A DNA stretch of 64,000 nt from Clostridia bacterium (GCA_017469545.1 JAFUGE010000005.1:1-64000), one strand, 5' to 3'; positions 32,035-40,952 are shown, counted from the stretch's first letter. The notes: generated from the sequence alone by a model not told the origin. Numbers and translations: made by a program.

Positions 32035-32348
32035 TTAAAAAAATAGTTATTTTTTCGTTTGTTTTTATGATGTTACTTTCCAGTGTGGCCTTTTGTGCCA
32101 GTGACCCAAAATTAGTGACAACCATCAATAACGGCCTTACCAAGATCAAAGGATGGATTGTAAAGATTTCCACTCCTGCTGCTGCCGTTGCCATTGGTAC
32201 AGGCGTTTTAATGAAGAAGTTTAGCTTTGGCGACGAAGAGAGAATTGTCACAGGAAAAAAATTAATTAAAAGTACGCTCTTTTCTTATGCCTTTATTCTT
32301 AGCGTCGACTTAATTTTAACGGCTATTTCTACACTAGCAAAAGGGTAG
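32031..32348 (+). CDS. VirB2/TrbC-like pilin subunit
   Basis: A 105-residue protein with a signal peptide (IVIFSFVFMMLLSSVAFCAS) and two further hydrophobic helices joined by a short basic loop (ISTPAAAVAIGTGVLMKKFS, then the end helix SYAFILSVDLILTAIS). The pattern of cleaved leader plus two short helices fits VirB2/TrbC pilins. Its start overlaps the VirD4 gene by four bases (ATGA). Confidence 0.75.
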   Translation: MIKKIVIFSFVFMMLLSSVAFCASDPKLVTTINNGLTKIKGWIVKISTPAAAVAIGTGVLMKKFSFGDEERIVTGKKLIKSTLFSYAFILSVDLILTAISTLAKG

Positions 32349-32358
32349 GTGTTTTTAG

Positions 32359-33258
32359 ATGGAAGAAGAAATCGCTATCCAAGAGATAGATATCGGAAGT
32401 GTCATTATCGACACCATCAATAACTTATGCCAAAGCCTTTTCTCGTCCATTAATAAAGATATTTTTCCACTACTTGACAAAGTGGTGTTTATTAAAAAGG
32501 ATATTGCGACGAGTCATTTAGAGCGCATTCTTGGCACAGACCCTAAAACAGGGCTATTGGTGCTGGCAAACGCTTTGCTGGCAGCCTTTGTTATCTACTA
32601 TAGTGTTAGGCTATTTATGAGTAGCTATTCTGGCGAGGGAGTAGAGTCGCCACATAAATTCTTCTTAAGGCTATTTCTTGTTGCGATTTTTATGAATTTT
32701 TCTCTGACTATTTGCACGTATATCATTGGCGCAACTTCTGACATCACAACGTTTATCTGCTCCTTAGGGAAAAATATATTTGGAAAAGGTGTGGAAGTTT
32801 CTTTTTCAAGTTTAATGGATACTTTCGCTTTTCAAGCGGGCGATAAAGTCAATGTTTTTTCCCTTAATGGAATTTTATCTGGAATGCTCTCTATCTCCTC
32901 CTTTACCCTGATTGTCAGCTTTGCGCTAAGGTATATTGTGATTAAAGTGCTCATTTTACTATCCCCTTTTGCTATTTTATGCTTAATTAATCAGCCGACG
33001 ACGGGCCTTTTTAAAAGTTGGTTCAAATGCTTTTTGTCGCTCCTTCTTTTGCAGATATTTATTTCTTTGGTTTTGCTACTATCTTACGCTATTATCAAAG
33101 AGACAAATGTCAGTCCATTTAGGGAATTGCTGCTAGTTGGCACGATTATGGCACTACTGAAATCAAACGAATATGTCAGAGAATTGATGGGAGGCCTGAA
33201 TATCACGTCCAACTTTAGCACAGGAATGGCCGGCCTAAAATCTATGTTTACGAGGTAA
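32359..33258 (+). CDS. VirB6/TrbL-like polytopic channel protein
   Basis: A 299-residue protein with an N-terminal amphipathic region and several helices (LLVLANALLAAFVIYYSVRL, FLRLFLVAIFMNFSLTICTY, FTLIVSFALRYIVIKVLILL and others). It keeps a central polar stretch (residues about 125-170), typical of VirB6/TrbL inner-membrane channel proteins. GTAGGTGTTTTTAG precedes ATG. It sits between the VirB2- and VirB3-like genes, the normal neighbourhood for this subunit. Confidence 0.75.
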   Translation: MEEEIAIQEIDIGSVIIDTINNLCQSLFSSINKDIFPLLDKVVFIKKDIATSHLERILGTDPKTGLLVLANALLAAFVIYYSVRLFMSSYSGEGVESPHKFFLRLFLVAIFMNFSLTICTYIIGATSDITTFICSLGKNIFGKGVEVSFSSLMDTFAFQAGDKVNVFSLNGILSGMLSISSFTLIVSFALRYIVIKVLILLSPFAILCLINQPTTGLFKSWFKCFLSLLLLQIFISLVLLLSYAIIKETNVSPFRELLLVGTIMALLKSNEYVRELMGGLNITSNFSTGMAGLKSMFTR

Positions 33259-33261
33259 TCT

Positions 33262-33552
33262 ATGAAAAAATACATTTTCCCAACGAATTACAAATACGCT
33301 AATAAATTTCTCGGCATCATTGAATACCGAGTACTATTGCCTCTTTCGATTTATGCTGGCATTATCTTTTTAGTGCTATATTTATGCAAAGTCAGTTTTT
33401 TCTGGGGCACCGGAATTTTTATCGTGCTCGTCCTGCCACCCGTGATTCTGCTAGGAGTTGGCGTCGGCGGCGAGAGCGTAGTGCCATTTTTAATGAGCAT
33501 TTATAAGTTCAAGAAAAACGCAAAGGTCTATTTATATAATCGAAGAAAATAA
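33262..33552 (+). CDS. VirB3/PrgI-like membrane protein
   Basis: A 96-residue protein: short polar N-terminus (FPTNYKYANKFLGIIEYR), two close hydrophobic helices (about 27-47 and 52-73), then a basic tail (FKKNAKVYLYNRRK). This is the VirB3/PrgI pattern. In conjugation systems VirB3 is encoded next to or fused with VirB4. Here the VirB4 genes are 12-14 kb away in a different operon. Follows the VirB6-like gene by 3 nt. Confidence 0.8.
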   Translation: MKKYIFPTNYKYANKFLGIIEYRVLLPLSIYAGIIFLVLYLCKVSFFWGTGIFIVLVLPPVILLGVGVGGESVVPFLMSIYKFKKNAKVYLYNRRK

Positions 33553-33554
33553 TG

Positions 33555-33582
33555 CCGTAGGGGCAGCGTATCACGCTGCCCG
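33555..33582 (+). repeat. Dispersed hairpin repeat closing the T4SS-like operon
   Basis: CCGTAGGGGCAGCGTATCACG followed by CTGCCCG, starting 2 nt after the VirB3-like stop codon and reading in the same direction as the gene. Confidence 0.88.
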
Positions 33583-33701
33583 CCACAAAAGAATTTCAAA
33601 ATTGAAAATTTATAAAAAATCCATTGCAAAATCCTCCAAAAAAATATATGATTTATGGTACAGAAAACAATCTATCAAAAATGGCAAATGGAGGGCTAAA
33701 A

Positions 33702-34676
33702 ATGACTTTTGAACAAAATTTATCAATGCTTTTTTCCGATTTAAACATTCCAGAAGTATTCATTAGTGAATATATGTGTAACGCCAATGGCGATTATGTA
33801 AAAATATATTTATACTGCCTATTTTTGTGCAAATATGGCAGTGAAGTCTCTCCACTTGACTTATCCAAGAGGCTTTGTCTTCCACTTAAAACCGTGGAAC
33901 AAGGCTTAAAATACTGGGAAGAAAACCATGTTCTTGTAAAGCAGCAATCTACTTACACTTTGGCAGACTTAAAGAAAGTAGAAGTAGAAAAGCTTTACAA
34001 GCCAAAGCTTACGTCTTCTGTTGAAGATGCGATCGAAGCAAATACCAAAAATGTAATGCGCAACCAAATTATCAATACCATCAACAATACCTTTTTCCAG
34101 GGCGTTATGTCTCCTGCTTGGTATACCGATATTGATAATCTGTTTACGAAATATCAGTTTGACGAGCACGTGATGTACTCTCTTTTCAAATATTGCTTCG
34201 ACCGTCAAGCACTTCACAAAAAGTATTTGTATGCTGTTGCAGAGGGCTGGGCTTCCAATAATATCAAAACGGCGGACGACTTAGACAAGTATTATACAGA
34301 ATATGAAAAAGTATCTCAAATCAAGAAAACAATTGGCAAAAAATTGGGCTTAAGTAGAAAGCTTTCTCAATACGAAGACTCGTATGTCGACAAATGGGTA
34401 ATCGAATATGGCTATCCGATGGAGGCTATTGAGCTTGCACTAAAGAAGACGACTTCGAAAACAAATCCAAGCTTTGATTACATTGACAAAATTATTACCA
34501 ATTGGCACGAAAGAAATCTATCTACTGTGGACGATATCAGTGCTTTCTTGAAGGAGCAAAAACAAAAGCAAAAAGAAATCAAAGTAATGGAAACCGGAAA
34601 ACCAAGTATTCCAAAATATTCTGACACGCAAACGAATCAGTACAACGATTTGACTAAGTTCTACGCGAATGTATAG
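33702..34676 (+). CDS. DnaD-domain replication protein
   Basis: Start ATG 33702 follows AAATGGAGGGCTAAAA; codons further upstream have no ribosome site. The 324-residue protein has an N-terminal winged helix (residues about 10-95, with LDLSKRLCLPLKTVEQGLKY) and two C-terminal DnaD/DnaB_2 domains. The last has the YxxxIxxxW signature as FDYIDKIITNWHERN. DnaD-like proteins help load the replicative helicase in Bacillota. It directly precedes the dnaI-like gene, the usual pair. Confidence 0.88.
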   Translation: MTFEQNLSMLFSDLNIPEVFISEYMCNANGDYVKIYLYCLFLCKYGSEVSPLDLSKRLCLPLKTVEQGLKYWEENHVLVKQQSTYTLADLKKVEVEKLYKPKLTSSVEDAIEANTKNVMRNQIINTINNTFFQGVMSPAWYTDIDNLFTKYQFDEHVMYSLFKYCFDRQALHKKYLYAVAEGWASNNIKTADDLDKYYTEYEKVSQIKKTIGKKLGLSRKLSQYEDSYVDKWVIEYGYPMEAIELALKKTTSKTNPSFDYIDKIITNWHERNLSTVDDISAFLKEQKQKQKEIKVMETGKPSIPKYSDTQTNQYNDLTKFYANV

Positions 34677-34691
34677 AAAGGTGTTTTTAAT

Positions 34692-35687
34692 ATGTTTTCA
34701 GACGTATACAAAACCATAGAACGCAAATATGAAGACAAAAGAAATCTTGCTTTTAGAAACTACGCCATCGCCAAAGAAAAGGCTTACGCCAAAAATCCTA
34801 GGCTTGCAGAAATCGACAAGGAAATCACGATGCTAGGCATCAAAAGTTCCAAGGCTGCACTAACGACTAATAGCGCTGCGCTAGCTACTCTAAAAGAAGA
34901 ATTAGAAATTAATATTAATTTGTTAAAGCAGGAAAAAGAGGCCATTTTAAGCGCTATGAATACTACGTTAGAAGTTGCGTATCAATGCGAAAAATGCAAA
35001 GACACAGGCTATATCCTTACGGAGACAGGCAGTGAAATGTGTAGCTGCTTAAAGCAAGAGCTTTTAAACGAATCTTATAACAAATCCAATTTGTTTAGGC
35101 TTAAAAATGATACTTTCGAGAAATTTAACCTAACTCTTTTTTCCGACGAGGCAAATCTTGAAAAATATGGTGTTAGTATTTCTCCTAGACAAAATATGGA
35201 AAAAATCTATCAATTGTCAATGGAGTTTATCCAAAACTTTGAAAGTCCAGAACAGAAAAATCTGCTATTTACTGGCACTCCAGGCATTGGAAAAACATTT
35301 CTATCTAGTTGTATTGCAAATGCTGTTTTAGAAAAAGGCTATACTGTGCTATACCAAACCTCTCCGCTGCTATTCGACTTGATTTTTGAAAATAAGTACG
35401 GTAATAATAAATCCGTTGGCTCTAAAGAGTTTTACGACAGTATTTTAAGTGCCAATTTGCTAGTCATTGACGATCTTGGTACTGAAAACTTAACAGCAGC
35501 AAGATTTTCCGAGTTGTTTAATTTATTAAACGCCAGATTGTTAAAACCTGATGTCAAAACAATTATTTCAACGAATTTATCTCTTGAAGATTTGGCTAAG
35601 ACGTATGACGACCGAATTTTGTCACGTCTCATTGGCAATTATAACATCTGCCGCTTCTTCGGCGAAGACATACGATTAAAAAAGTAA
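34692..35687 (+). CDS. dnaI: DnaC/DnaI-type helicase loader ATPase
   Basis: A 331-residue AAA+ protein. Residues about 75-125 carry a zinc site (CEKCKDTGYI, then CSCLKQ). The ATPase core has Walker A GTPGIGKTF (near 194-202), Walker B LLVIDDLGTE and sensor STNLSLEDL. This is the DnaI helicase loader, or a DnaC-like relative, which places the replicative helicase on DNA with DnaD. The N-terminal 75 residues form a coiled coil rather than the standard DnaI N-domain. ATG follows GAAAGGTGTTTTTAAT, 15 nt after the DnaD gene. Confidence 0.9.
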   Translation: MFSDVYKTIERKYEDKRNLAFRNYAIAKEKAYAKNPRLAEIDKEITMLGIKSSKAALTTNSAALATLKEELEININLLKQEKEAILSAMNTTLEVAYQCEKCKDTGYILTETGSEMCSCLKQELLNESYNKSNLFRLKNDTFEKFNLTLFSDEANLEKYGVSISPRQNMEKIYQLSMEFIQNFESPEQKNLLFTGTPGIGKTFLSSCIANAVLEKGYTVLYQTSPLLFDLIFENKYGNNKSVGSKEFYDSILSANLLVIDDLGTENLTAARFSELFNLLNARLLKPDVKTIISTNLSLEDLAKTYDDRILSRLIGNYNICRFFGEDIRLKK

Positions 35688-35691
35688 AAAT

Positions 35692-35720
35692 GCTGGCGTC
35701 TTATGGGCGCCAGTTTTTTA
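35692..35720 (+). terminator. Terminator after dnaI
   Basis: CTGGCGTC pairs with GGCGCCAG (one G-T pair) and is followed by TTTTTTATC. Confidence 0.88.
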
Positions 35721-35726
35721 TCTTTC

Positions 35727-35909
35727 TTATATGTTTTCCACAAATTTCATTATTCTTTCCGCCTCTTTCTCACTAATTCTCCCCGCCATCTTAGCAAGTC
35801 CAATAAAAGCAAAAATATTCTCATACGTCGTAAATTTACTGATATTGTTTTTCTTCTCATAAATGTAATTTTCTATTTCTTCCTGTATATAAGCTGGTAT
35901 CTCCATCAT
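35727..35909 (-). CDS. Small hypothetical acidic/helical protein
   Basis: A protein of 59 or 60 residues; two adjacent ATG codons follow GAGGGAG, and the second gives better spacing. It is helical (PAYIQEEIENYIYEKKNNIS, then FIGLAKMAGRISEKEAERIM). The short helix-turn-helix-like end LAKMAGRISEKEAERIM is only a resemblance. It converges with dnaI and shares its terminator region. Function unknown. Confidence 0.65.
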   Translation of the reverse strand: MMEIPAYIQEEIENYIYEKKNNISKFTTYENIFAFIGLAKMAGRISEKEAERIMKFVENI

Positions 35910-36022
35910 ACTCCCTCATTTTAACCATACAATTTTAGCATTTTTATCATAACATATTCTACACTATTTGTGGAAGTATAATTCGAAAATTTATCGATAA
36001 AATTCTTGTAGGAGGGATATGT

Positions 36023-36247
36023 ATGATTCATTCCAAATATGATAAGAGATATAAAGAAATTGGCAGAAAAATTGCAAAATATAGAAGTGAACAAGGATAT
36101 ATTCAGGAGACTTTTGCAAACGCACTAGGCGTAAGCTATAGCTATATTGCGCAAATTGAAGCACCTAATCAAGCAAAACGTATGTCCCTAGAATTATTAT
36201 TTGAAATCGCCGAATTGCTCAATATTGATGTTAAAGATTTGCTTTAA
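36023..36247 (+). CDS. Small XRE-family regulator
   Basis: A 74-residue Cro/C1-type HTH: KIAKYRSEQGYIQETFANAL, then GVSYSYIAQIEAPNQAKRMS and ELLFEIAELLNID. ATG follows GTAGGAGGGATATGT. A HipA-like kinase gene is encoded 0.7 kb away on the other strand, with two small unknown genes between; a HipB-like role is possible but the genes are not in one operon. Confidence 0.85.
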   Translation: MIHSKYDKRYKEIGRKIAKYRSEQGYIQETFANALGVSYSYIAQIEAPNQAKRMSLELLFEIAELLNIDVKDLL

Positions 36248-36284
36248 AAATTGTCTGATAGTAAAATTATGATATCCTTTTCCA

Positions 36285-36323
36285 TATCAAAAAAGAAGTT
36301 TCAAAAACGAAACTTCTTTTTTG
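36285..36323. terminator. Bidirectional terminator
   Basis: Perfect 17-bp stem ATCAAAAAAGAAGTTTC/GAAACTTCTTTTTTGAT with an AAAAAC loop, between convergent genes. Confidence 0.9.
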
Positions 36324-36327
36324 ATTT

Positions 36328-36609
36328 TTACTCGGTAATCGCCTCGTAATTTTGAATCAGCCTTTGGATGGCCATCTTCAGCATATCCACAGCTAAAGAA
36401 TCTTTAAGACTGGGATTATCCCATCTTACCTCACAGGATAATGCAGAAGAGTAGCCCTCTTTCTTGCGGTCAAATATTTTGAAGCCTTTGAACTCCAATT
36501 CTTTGATCTGAACGGGTTCCAGTTTTACCCGGGCGGAAGTGTATCCGCTCATAGCGGCATATGCCAATGTCCCGTAAATGCTGTCCTTTGCTCCTACCGC
36601 TTTCTCCAT
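36328..36609 (-). CDS. Unknown protein, second gene before the terminator
   Basis: Start ATG 36609 follows AAAAGGGAGGATTTCAC; an in-frame codon at 36636 lies inside the previous gene and has no ribosome site. The 93-residue product (MEKAVGAKDSIYGTLAYAAM, then SARVKLEPVQIKELEFKGFK) is soluble and mixed alpha/beta. Codon and base use are visibly richer in G and C than neighbouring genes, which suggests transfer. It follows the 36626-36865 gene and probably shares its promoter. I recognise no family. Confidence 0.6.
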   Translation of the reverse strand: MEKAVGAKDSIYGTLAYAAMSGYTSARVKLEPVQIKELEFKGFKIFDRKKEGYSSALSCEVRWDNPSLKDSLAVDMLKMAIQRLIQNYEAITE

Positions 36610-36625
36610 GTGAAATCCTCCCTTT

Positions 36626-36865
36626 TTAATAAGCAATCAGCTTATAGTCGTCCGTCTCAAAACTTTCTGCATTCTTTTCTAGTCTCACTTTGAAAAAAGG
36701 AATACTTTCTGCTTCCACATCTTTCTTTAACATATCAAAAATCGGGAAGCTGTTTCCAACATCAGCGATTACTGCCTTGTTAGCAGTATAATGATAGCCC
36801 TTTTCGCTTACCTCCAAATCCCCAATATGGAAATCCAGAAACATCACTTTGTACTTTTTGCTCAT
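36626..36865 (-). CDS. Unknown 79-residue protein, first gene of a two-gene unit
   Basis: ATG 36865 follows AAGGAGGAGCAA. The product begins KYKVMFLDFHIGDLEVSEKG and YHYTANKAVIADV and is mixed alpha/beta. It has a perfect promoter upstream. The first 30 residues loosely recall the N-terminal (HipN-like) subdomain of HipA proteins, and a HipA-like kinase lies just upstream on the same strand; this comparison is tentative. Composition is richer in G and C than the surroundings. Confidence 0.6.
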   Translation of the reverse strand: MSKKYKVMFLDFHIGDLEVSEKGYHYTANKAVIADVGNSFPIFDMLKKDVEAESIPFFKVRLEKNAESFETDDYKLIAY

Positions 36866-36925
36866 TTGCTCCTCCTTATTCGTCGTAATACAACAAATAC
36901 CTTAAAACATATTCAAACAGGTAAT

Positions 36926-36954
36926 ATTATATCACTGAATTCAATTTATGTCAA
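36926..36954 (-). promoter_or_regulatory. Promoter for the two small genes after the HipA-like gene
   Basis: On the minus strand TTGACA (36954-36949) and TATAAT (36931-36926), both perfect, with a 17-bp spacer. The -35 begins within 12 bp of the HipA-like stop codon. Confidence 0.9.
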
Positions 36955-36963
36955 CTCCATTGT

Positions 36964-37965
36964 TTAAAAATCCATCTCTTCCCCGTCTCCCGGCATATAC
37001 AAATCTAATCCCAAACACTGCTCAATTTCTTTTTTTCGCCTCTCAAAAGCATAAACCGCCGTATCTCTAAACACACTCGGAATACTTGCGCCAATATGTT
37101 CCTCCACATTCTTAATGGCCTGCACTACATCTAACTTTTTCGTTAATTGAATCGCATATTCCTCTACATCCTCGTCCATTCCAATGACTTCCTCAAAAAG
37201 ATTTTGATAGTGGCAAGGCACTTTTTCCATTCCTTCATATTTTGGTGCTATTTTAGGCGCCTGCGCGTCTACAAACCCATAAAAAAGCCTAGAGTCCTGC
37301 AAATACTCCCTCAAATCTGCTTCTCTTGTTTCAAGCATCAAAGAAAACTCGTTATCGTATAACGGTGCAAGCACAATCTCTTTCTTGCCATCCTTCATTC
37401 TTTCGATAAAACTAATATTCTCTGTATGCCTATCTGTCCCTATCGTTATCACATCAAAAACCATTAATTTCATAACCGAACGAAGTAAAACATACTTGTC
37501 TGCTTTCGACATATCCGTGTGATTTCTCAAATAATCCGCAAGATTTTCAAAAACAAAATCCAATCCTGTTATTTCTGGTGCACTATCATTTTCGATTTCT
37601 TCGTCGCCAATATACTCTCTTAAAGAATGTAATTGCTCTCCTTCGCGATTTACCTTTTCTGAAATCACACCACAAAAGCCCTTATATTTGATTAAATCTA
37701 CCTTTGCTACCTCAAATCCAGCCTGTTTTGCAAGTTCCGAAGTAATCATTTCCGCATAACAAGTGCCCACCAAATTCGTATTCTCTTCCACCGTCTTTAA
37801 TAACACGGTACTATCTCCAAGGTGTAACCAAATTTTCTCCCTACTTTCGGTGCCCCTTACTTCTCTTCTCGGCGAAAACTGCTCCATCCCCTCTTCCTTT
37901 GCAATTCTATCAAAATCAATAAATCCATCCGCATCTCTAAAACGCTCCAAATCCTCTAAATTCAT
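36964..37965 (-). CDS. HipA-like Ser/Thr kinase domain protein
   Basis: A 333-residue cytoplasmic protein. Visible: an ATP-loop region (DSTVLLKTVEENTNLVGTCY), FCGVISEKVNREGEQLHSLR at the hinge, the catalytic loop IGTDRHTENISFI (Asp, His and Asn in place) near residue 180, and the metal site LAPLYDNEFSLM near residue 202. This is the C-terminal fold of HipA kinases without the usual HipN domain. HipA phosphorylates glutamyl-tRNA synthetase in E. coli; the target here is unknown. ATG follows AAAGGAGAAAACA. No overlapping HTH antitoxin gene is present, unlike in hipBA operons. Confidence 0.8.
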   Translation of the reverse strand: MNLEDLERFRDADGFIDFDRIAKEEGMEQFSPRREVRGTESREKIWLHLGDSTVLLKTVEENTNLVGTCYAEMITSELAKQAGFEVAKVDLIKYKGFCGVISEKVNREGEQLHSLREYIGDEEIENDSAPEITGLDFVFENLADYLRNHTDMSKADKYVLLRSVMKLMVFDVITIGTDRHTENISFIERMKDGKKEIVLAPLYDNEFSLMLETREADLREYLQDSRLFYGFVDAQAPKIAPKYEGMEKVPCHYQNLFEEVIGMDEDVEEYAIQLTKKLDVVQAIKNVEEHIGASIPSVFRDTAVYAFERRKKEIEQCLGLDLYMPGDGEEMDF

Positions 37966-37993
37966 TGTTTTCTCCTTTATATGTATACGTATG

Positions 37994-38020
37994 CGGGCAG
38001 CGTATTACGCTGCCCCTACA
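37994..38020 (-). repeat. Dispersed hairpin repeat after gyrA
   Basis: On the minus strand TGTAGGGGCAGCGTAATACG followed by CTGCCCG, 4 nt after the gyrA stop codon. Confidence 0.88.
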
Positions 38021-38024
38021 TAGT

Positions 38025-40466
38025 TTATTCTGAAATTTCGTTTTCGTCTTCTGGAGACACCTTTGCAATGCTTACTACTTTTCCGCCGTCTCCAGAGCGC
38101 ATTAACGTTACACCTTGCGTTGACCTTCCAAGAACGCTTATCTCCTCGACATCTAGTCTAATCACGATGCCCGTATCTGTAATTAACATTACATCGTCGT
38201 CTTCCTTTACTACTTTGATTCCCACAAGCTTTCCTGTCTTTTGCGTCGTCTTATAAGTAATCACGCCTCTTCCTGCTCTTGCTTGCACTCTATATTCCTC
38301 AAGCTCCGTTCTCTTACCAAAACCATTTTCTGTAATAGCTAACAAGTAAGCCTTCTTATCGTAAATTGGTTCCATTCCAACAACATAATCGCCGTCGTCT
38401 AATTTGATACCAATCACTCCTTGAGAAACTCTGCCAACAGCTCTTACGTCTTTTTCATTAAAGGTAATTGCAATGCCCTCGTACGTTACCATCACGATAT
38501 CTCTTTCGCCGTCTGTAAGTCTCACGTCAATTAGCTCGTCTTCGTCTCTTAACGCGATAGCTTGTAAGCCAGACTTTCTGCCATTGCTGTATTCCATCAA
38601 ATTCGTCTTCTTGATAATACCCTCTTTTGTCGCCATTAATAAGTATTGGCCCTCGGCAAAATTATCAATTGGAATCACGGCCGTAACTCTTTCTTCTCCG
38701 TCTAATTGTAATAAGTTTACAATCGCTGTTCCCTTTGCATTTCTGCCCGCTTCTGGCACTTCATAGCCCTTTAGTCGATATACTTTGCCTTTGTTCGTGA
38801 AGAACATCAATGTACTGTGCGTCGAAGAAGTAAAGATTTGCTCTACGAAGTCTTGCTCCCTCGTCTGCATTCCTGTAACGCCTCTACCGCCCCTCTTTTG
38901 TGCACGATACGTGTCCACTGGCATTCTCTTAATATAGCCGTAGTGAGTCAAAGTAATAATCGTATTTTCCTCTTTGATTAAATCCTCTGTCTCAATTTCG
39001 TCTTCGCCGGCAATGATTTGCGTTCTTCTCTCGTCGCCGTATTTCTCCTTCATTTCTATTAATTCGTTTTTCACGATGTCACAAACAAGTTTCTCGCTCG
39101 CCAAAATAGCCCTATACTCCTCAATTTGCTTCATTAAGTTAGCATACTCTTCTTCAATCTTCTCTCTTTGCAAGCCTGATAGCGTTCTTAATCTCATTTC
39201 CAAAATTGCATTCGCTTGGATTTCTGTAAGATTAAACCTCTTCATTAATCTTTCTGCTGCGTCGTCATAAGCTGCTCTAATGATAGCAATGACTTCGTCG
39301 ATGTAATCAAGCGCTATTTTTAAGCCCTCTAAGATGTGTGCTCTTGCCAAAGCCTTGTCCAAATCAAACTGCGTTCTTCTTACAATAACCGTCTTTCTGT
39401 GGTCGATGTAATGCTCTAGCATTTGACGTAATGTTAATATCTTTGGCTCGCCATTCACTAGGGCTAGCATAATCGCGCCAAACGTATCTTGCATTTGCGT
39501 ATTCTTAAGCAATTGGTTTAAAACCACTTTCGCATTGGCATCTCTCTTTAGTTCAATCACGATTCTCATACCATCACGGTCTGACTCGTCTCTGATATCC
39601 GAAATGCCCTCAATTCTCTTATCTTTTACTAAATCCGCAATATTTTCAATCAATCTTGCTTTATTGACTTGGTAAGGAAGTTCTGTGACAATAATACGAT
39701 ATCTGCCATTTCCGTGCTCCTCAATCTCTGTTTTCGCACGGACAATAATTCTGCCCCTACCCGTCTTGTAGGCGCTCTTAATGCCCTCTCTTCCTACAAT
39801 AATGCCTCCTGTAGGGAAGTCCGGGCCTTTTACTGTCGCAATTAATTCGTCGTCCGTTACATTATCTTCGTCAATCAATTTTACAATGGCATTGACTACT
39901 TCTGTCAAGTTGTGTGGTGGCACATTCGTCGCCATACCAACGGCAATACCGCTTGAACCATTAATTAATAAACTAGGAATTTTAGCCGGCAAAACCGTAG
40001 GCTCTTGCAACTTTTCGTCGTAGTTCGGCATAAAATCTACCGTATTTTTATCAATATCTGCCATCATTTCCACTGCAATTTTAGGCATCTTTGCCTCTGT
40101 GTACCTCATAGCCGCAGCGCCATCACCATCGACACTACCAAAGTTACCGTGGCCATTAACAAGCGGATATCTAAGGGAGAAATCCTGCGCCATTCTAACC
40201 AAAGCATCATAAACAGACGCGTCGCCGTGTGGATGGTATTTACCTAAAACGTCACCAACAATATACGCAGACTTTCTGAAAGTTTTATCTGGCGTCAAGC
40301 CTAACTGATCCATTGAGTACAAAATTCTTCTATGTACTGGTTTTAAGCCATCTCTTACATCTGGAAGTGCTCTTTGCACAATAACGCTCATTGCGTAATC
40401 AATGTAAGATTTCTTCATCTCCTTTTCTATGTCAACTGGAATTACTATCTTTGCATTTTCTTCCAT
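38025..40466 (-). CDS. gyrA: DNA gyrase subunit A
   Basis: Start ATG 40466 follows GGAGAAGAAAAA; an upstream ATG at 40511 has no such site. At 813 residues it has the N-terminal cleavage domain with MRYTEAKM (active-site Tyr), and the six-bladed C-terminal domain with a clear GyrA-box ([10 protein letters not shown]) that wraps DNA. This box separates GyrA from ParC. The quinolone-site region reads [15 protein letters not shown]: Ala occupies the position of E. coli Ser83, while Asp87 is kept. It makes negative supercoils with GyrB, which is not in this window. Confidence 0.96.
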   Translation of the reverse strand: MEENAKIVIPVDIEKEMKKSYIDYAMSVIVQRALPDVRDGLKPVHRRILYSMDQLGLTPDKTFRKSAYIVGDVLGKYHPHGDASVYDALVRMAQDFSLRYPLVNGHGNFGSVDGDGAAAMRYTEAKMPKIAVEMMADIDKNTVDFMPNYDEKLQEPTVLPAKIPSLLINGSSGIAVGMATNVPPHNLTEVVNAIVKLIDEDNVTDDELIATVKGPDFPTGGIIVGREGIKSAYKTGRGRIIVRAKTEIEEHGNGRYRIIVTELPYQVNKARLIENIADLVKDKRIEGISDIRDESDRDGMRIVIELKRDANAKVVLNQLLKNTQMQDTFGAIMLALVNGEPKILTLRQMLEHYIDHRKTVIVRRTQFDLDKALARAHILEGLKIALDYIDEVIAIIRAAYDDAAERLMKRFNLTEIQANAILEMRLRTLSGLQREKIEEEYANLMKQIEEYRAILASEKLVCDIVKNELIEMKEKYGDERRTQIIAGEDEIETEDLIKEENTIITLTHYGYIKRMPVDTYRAQKRGGRGVTGMQTREQDFVEQIFTSSTHSTLMFFTNKGKVYRLKGYEVPEAGRNAKGTAIVNLLQLDGEERVTAVIPIDNFAEGQYLLMATKEGIIKKTNLMEYSNGRKSGLQAIALRDEDELIDVRLTDGERDIVMVTYEGIAITFNEKDVRAVGRVSQGVIGIKLDDGDYVVGMEPIYDKKAYLLAITENGFGKRTELEEYRVQARAGRGVITYKTTQKTGKLVGIKVVKEDDDVMLITDTGIVIRLDVEEISVLGRSTQGVTLMRSGDGGKVVSIAKVSPEDENEISE

Positions 40467-40627
40467 TTTTTCTTCTCCAATCATTCGTATTTCGTGCTTT
40501 TTCACACACATAAATTATACTAAAACGCCCTTGCAAATGCAAGAAAAAAAAGGAAAAAAATCGCTTGAAAAACAGGCATATCATTTTATTTGGATACCAT
40601 TTTTTGATAAAACCGGAAAACATTTTG

Positions 40628-40656
40628 TTGACAAATTATGTATACTATGCTATAAT
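40628..40656 (+). promoter_or_regulatory. Strong promoter for the small ORF at 40712
   Basis: TTGACA (40628-40633) and TATAAT (40651-40656), perfect consensus with a 17-bp spacer. The gyrA gene diverges from here. Confidence 0.9.
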
Positions 40657-40711
40657 TTACTTGTTGGTGATAAATAAAAACAAGTGATAATAATAAAGGG
40701 GTGAATATACA

Positions 40712-40876
40712 TTGAATAAAAGTAATTCTATGGAAGCAAATCAAGCTTTAGAAATTAGAAAAGTAGCAATAGCAAAGAAATACACCAAAAGTATCGCTAT
40801 TACGATTATCTGTTTTTCAGTGTTATCATTCGCCTTTACTGCTGGATATATGGGCACGTTCCTACTATTCAAGTAG
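40712..40876 (+). CDS. 54-residue single-helix membrane protein
   Basis: TTG 40712 follows AAAGGGGTGAATATACA. The product is polar and basic at first (NKSNSMEANQALEIRKVAIA) and then one membrane helix (IAITIICFSVLSFAFTAGYM), ending in FLLFK. A perfect promoter precedes it and a strong terminator follows, so it is likely to be a real, well-expressed small gene. No family recognised. Confidence 0.7.
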   Translation: MNKSNSMEANQALEIRKVAIAKKYTKSIAITIICFSVLSFAFTAGYMGTFLLFK

Positions 40877-40890
40877 TATTAATATCTCTT

Positions 40891-40907
40891 GGCGAGCACG
40901 TCTCGCC
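40891..40907. repeat. Small hairpin, possible dispersed-repeat variant
   Basis: GGCGAG-cacgt-CTCGCC directly before the terminator. Confidence 0.35.
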
Positions 40908-40922
40908 CTAAAATCCTCTTTC

Positions 40923-40948
40923 CGGCCTCCAAAGGCCGTTTTTTTATT
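40923..40948 (+). terminator. Terminator of the small membrane-protein gene
   Basis: CGGCCT-ccaa-AGGCCG followed by TTTTTTT. Confidence 0.92.
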
Positions 40949-40952
40949 TTTC

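Noticed and set aside
30116-33552. An integrative conjugative element
   Set aside because: No relaxase, integrase, oriT-like or att repeats are visible and the flanks are tRNA and replication genes.
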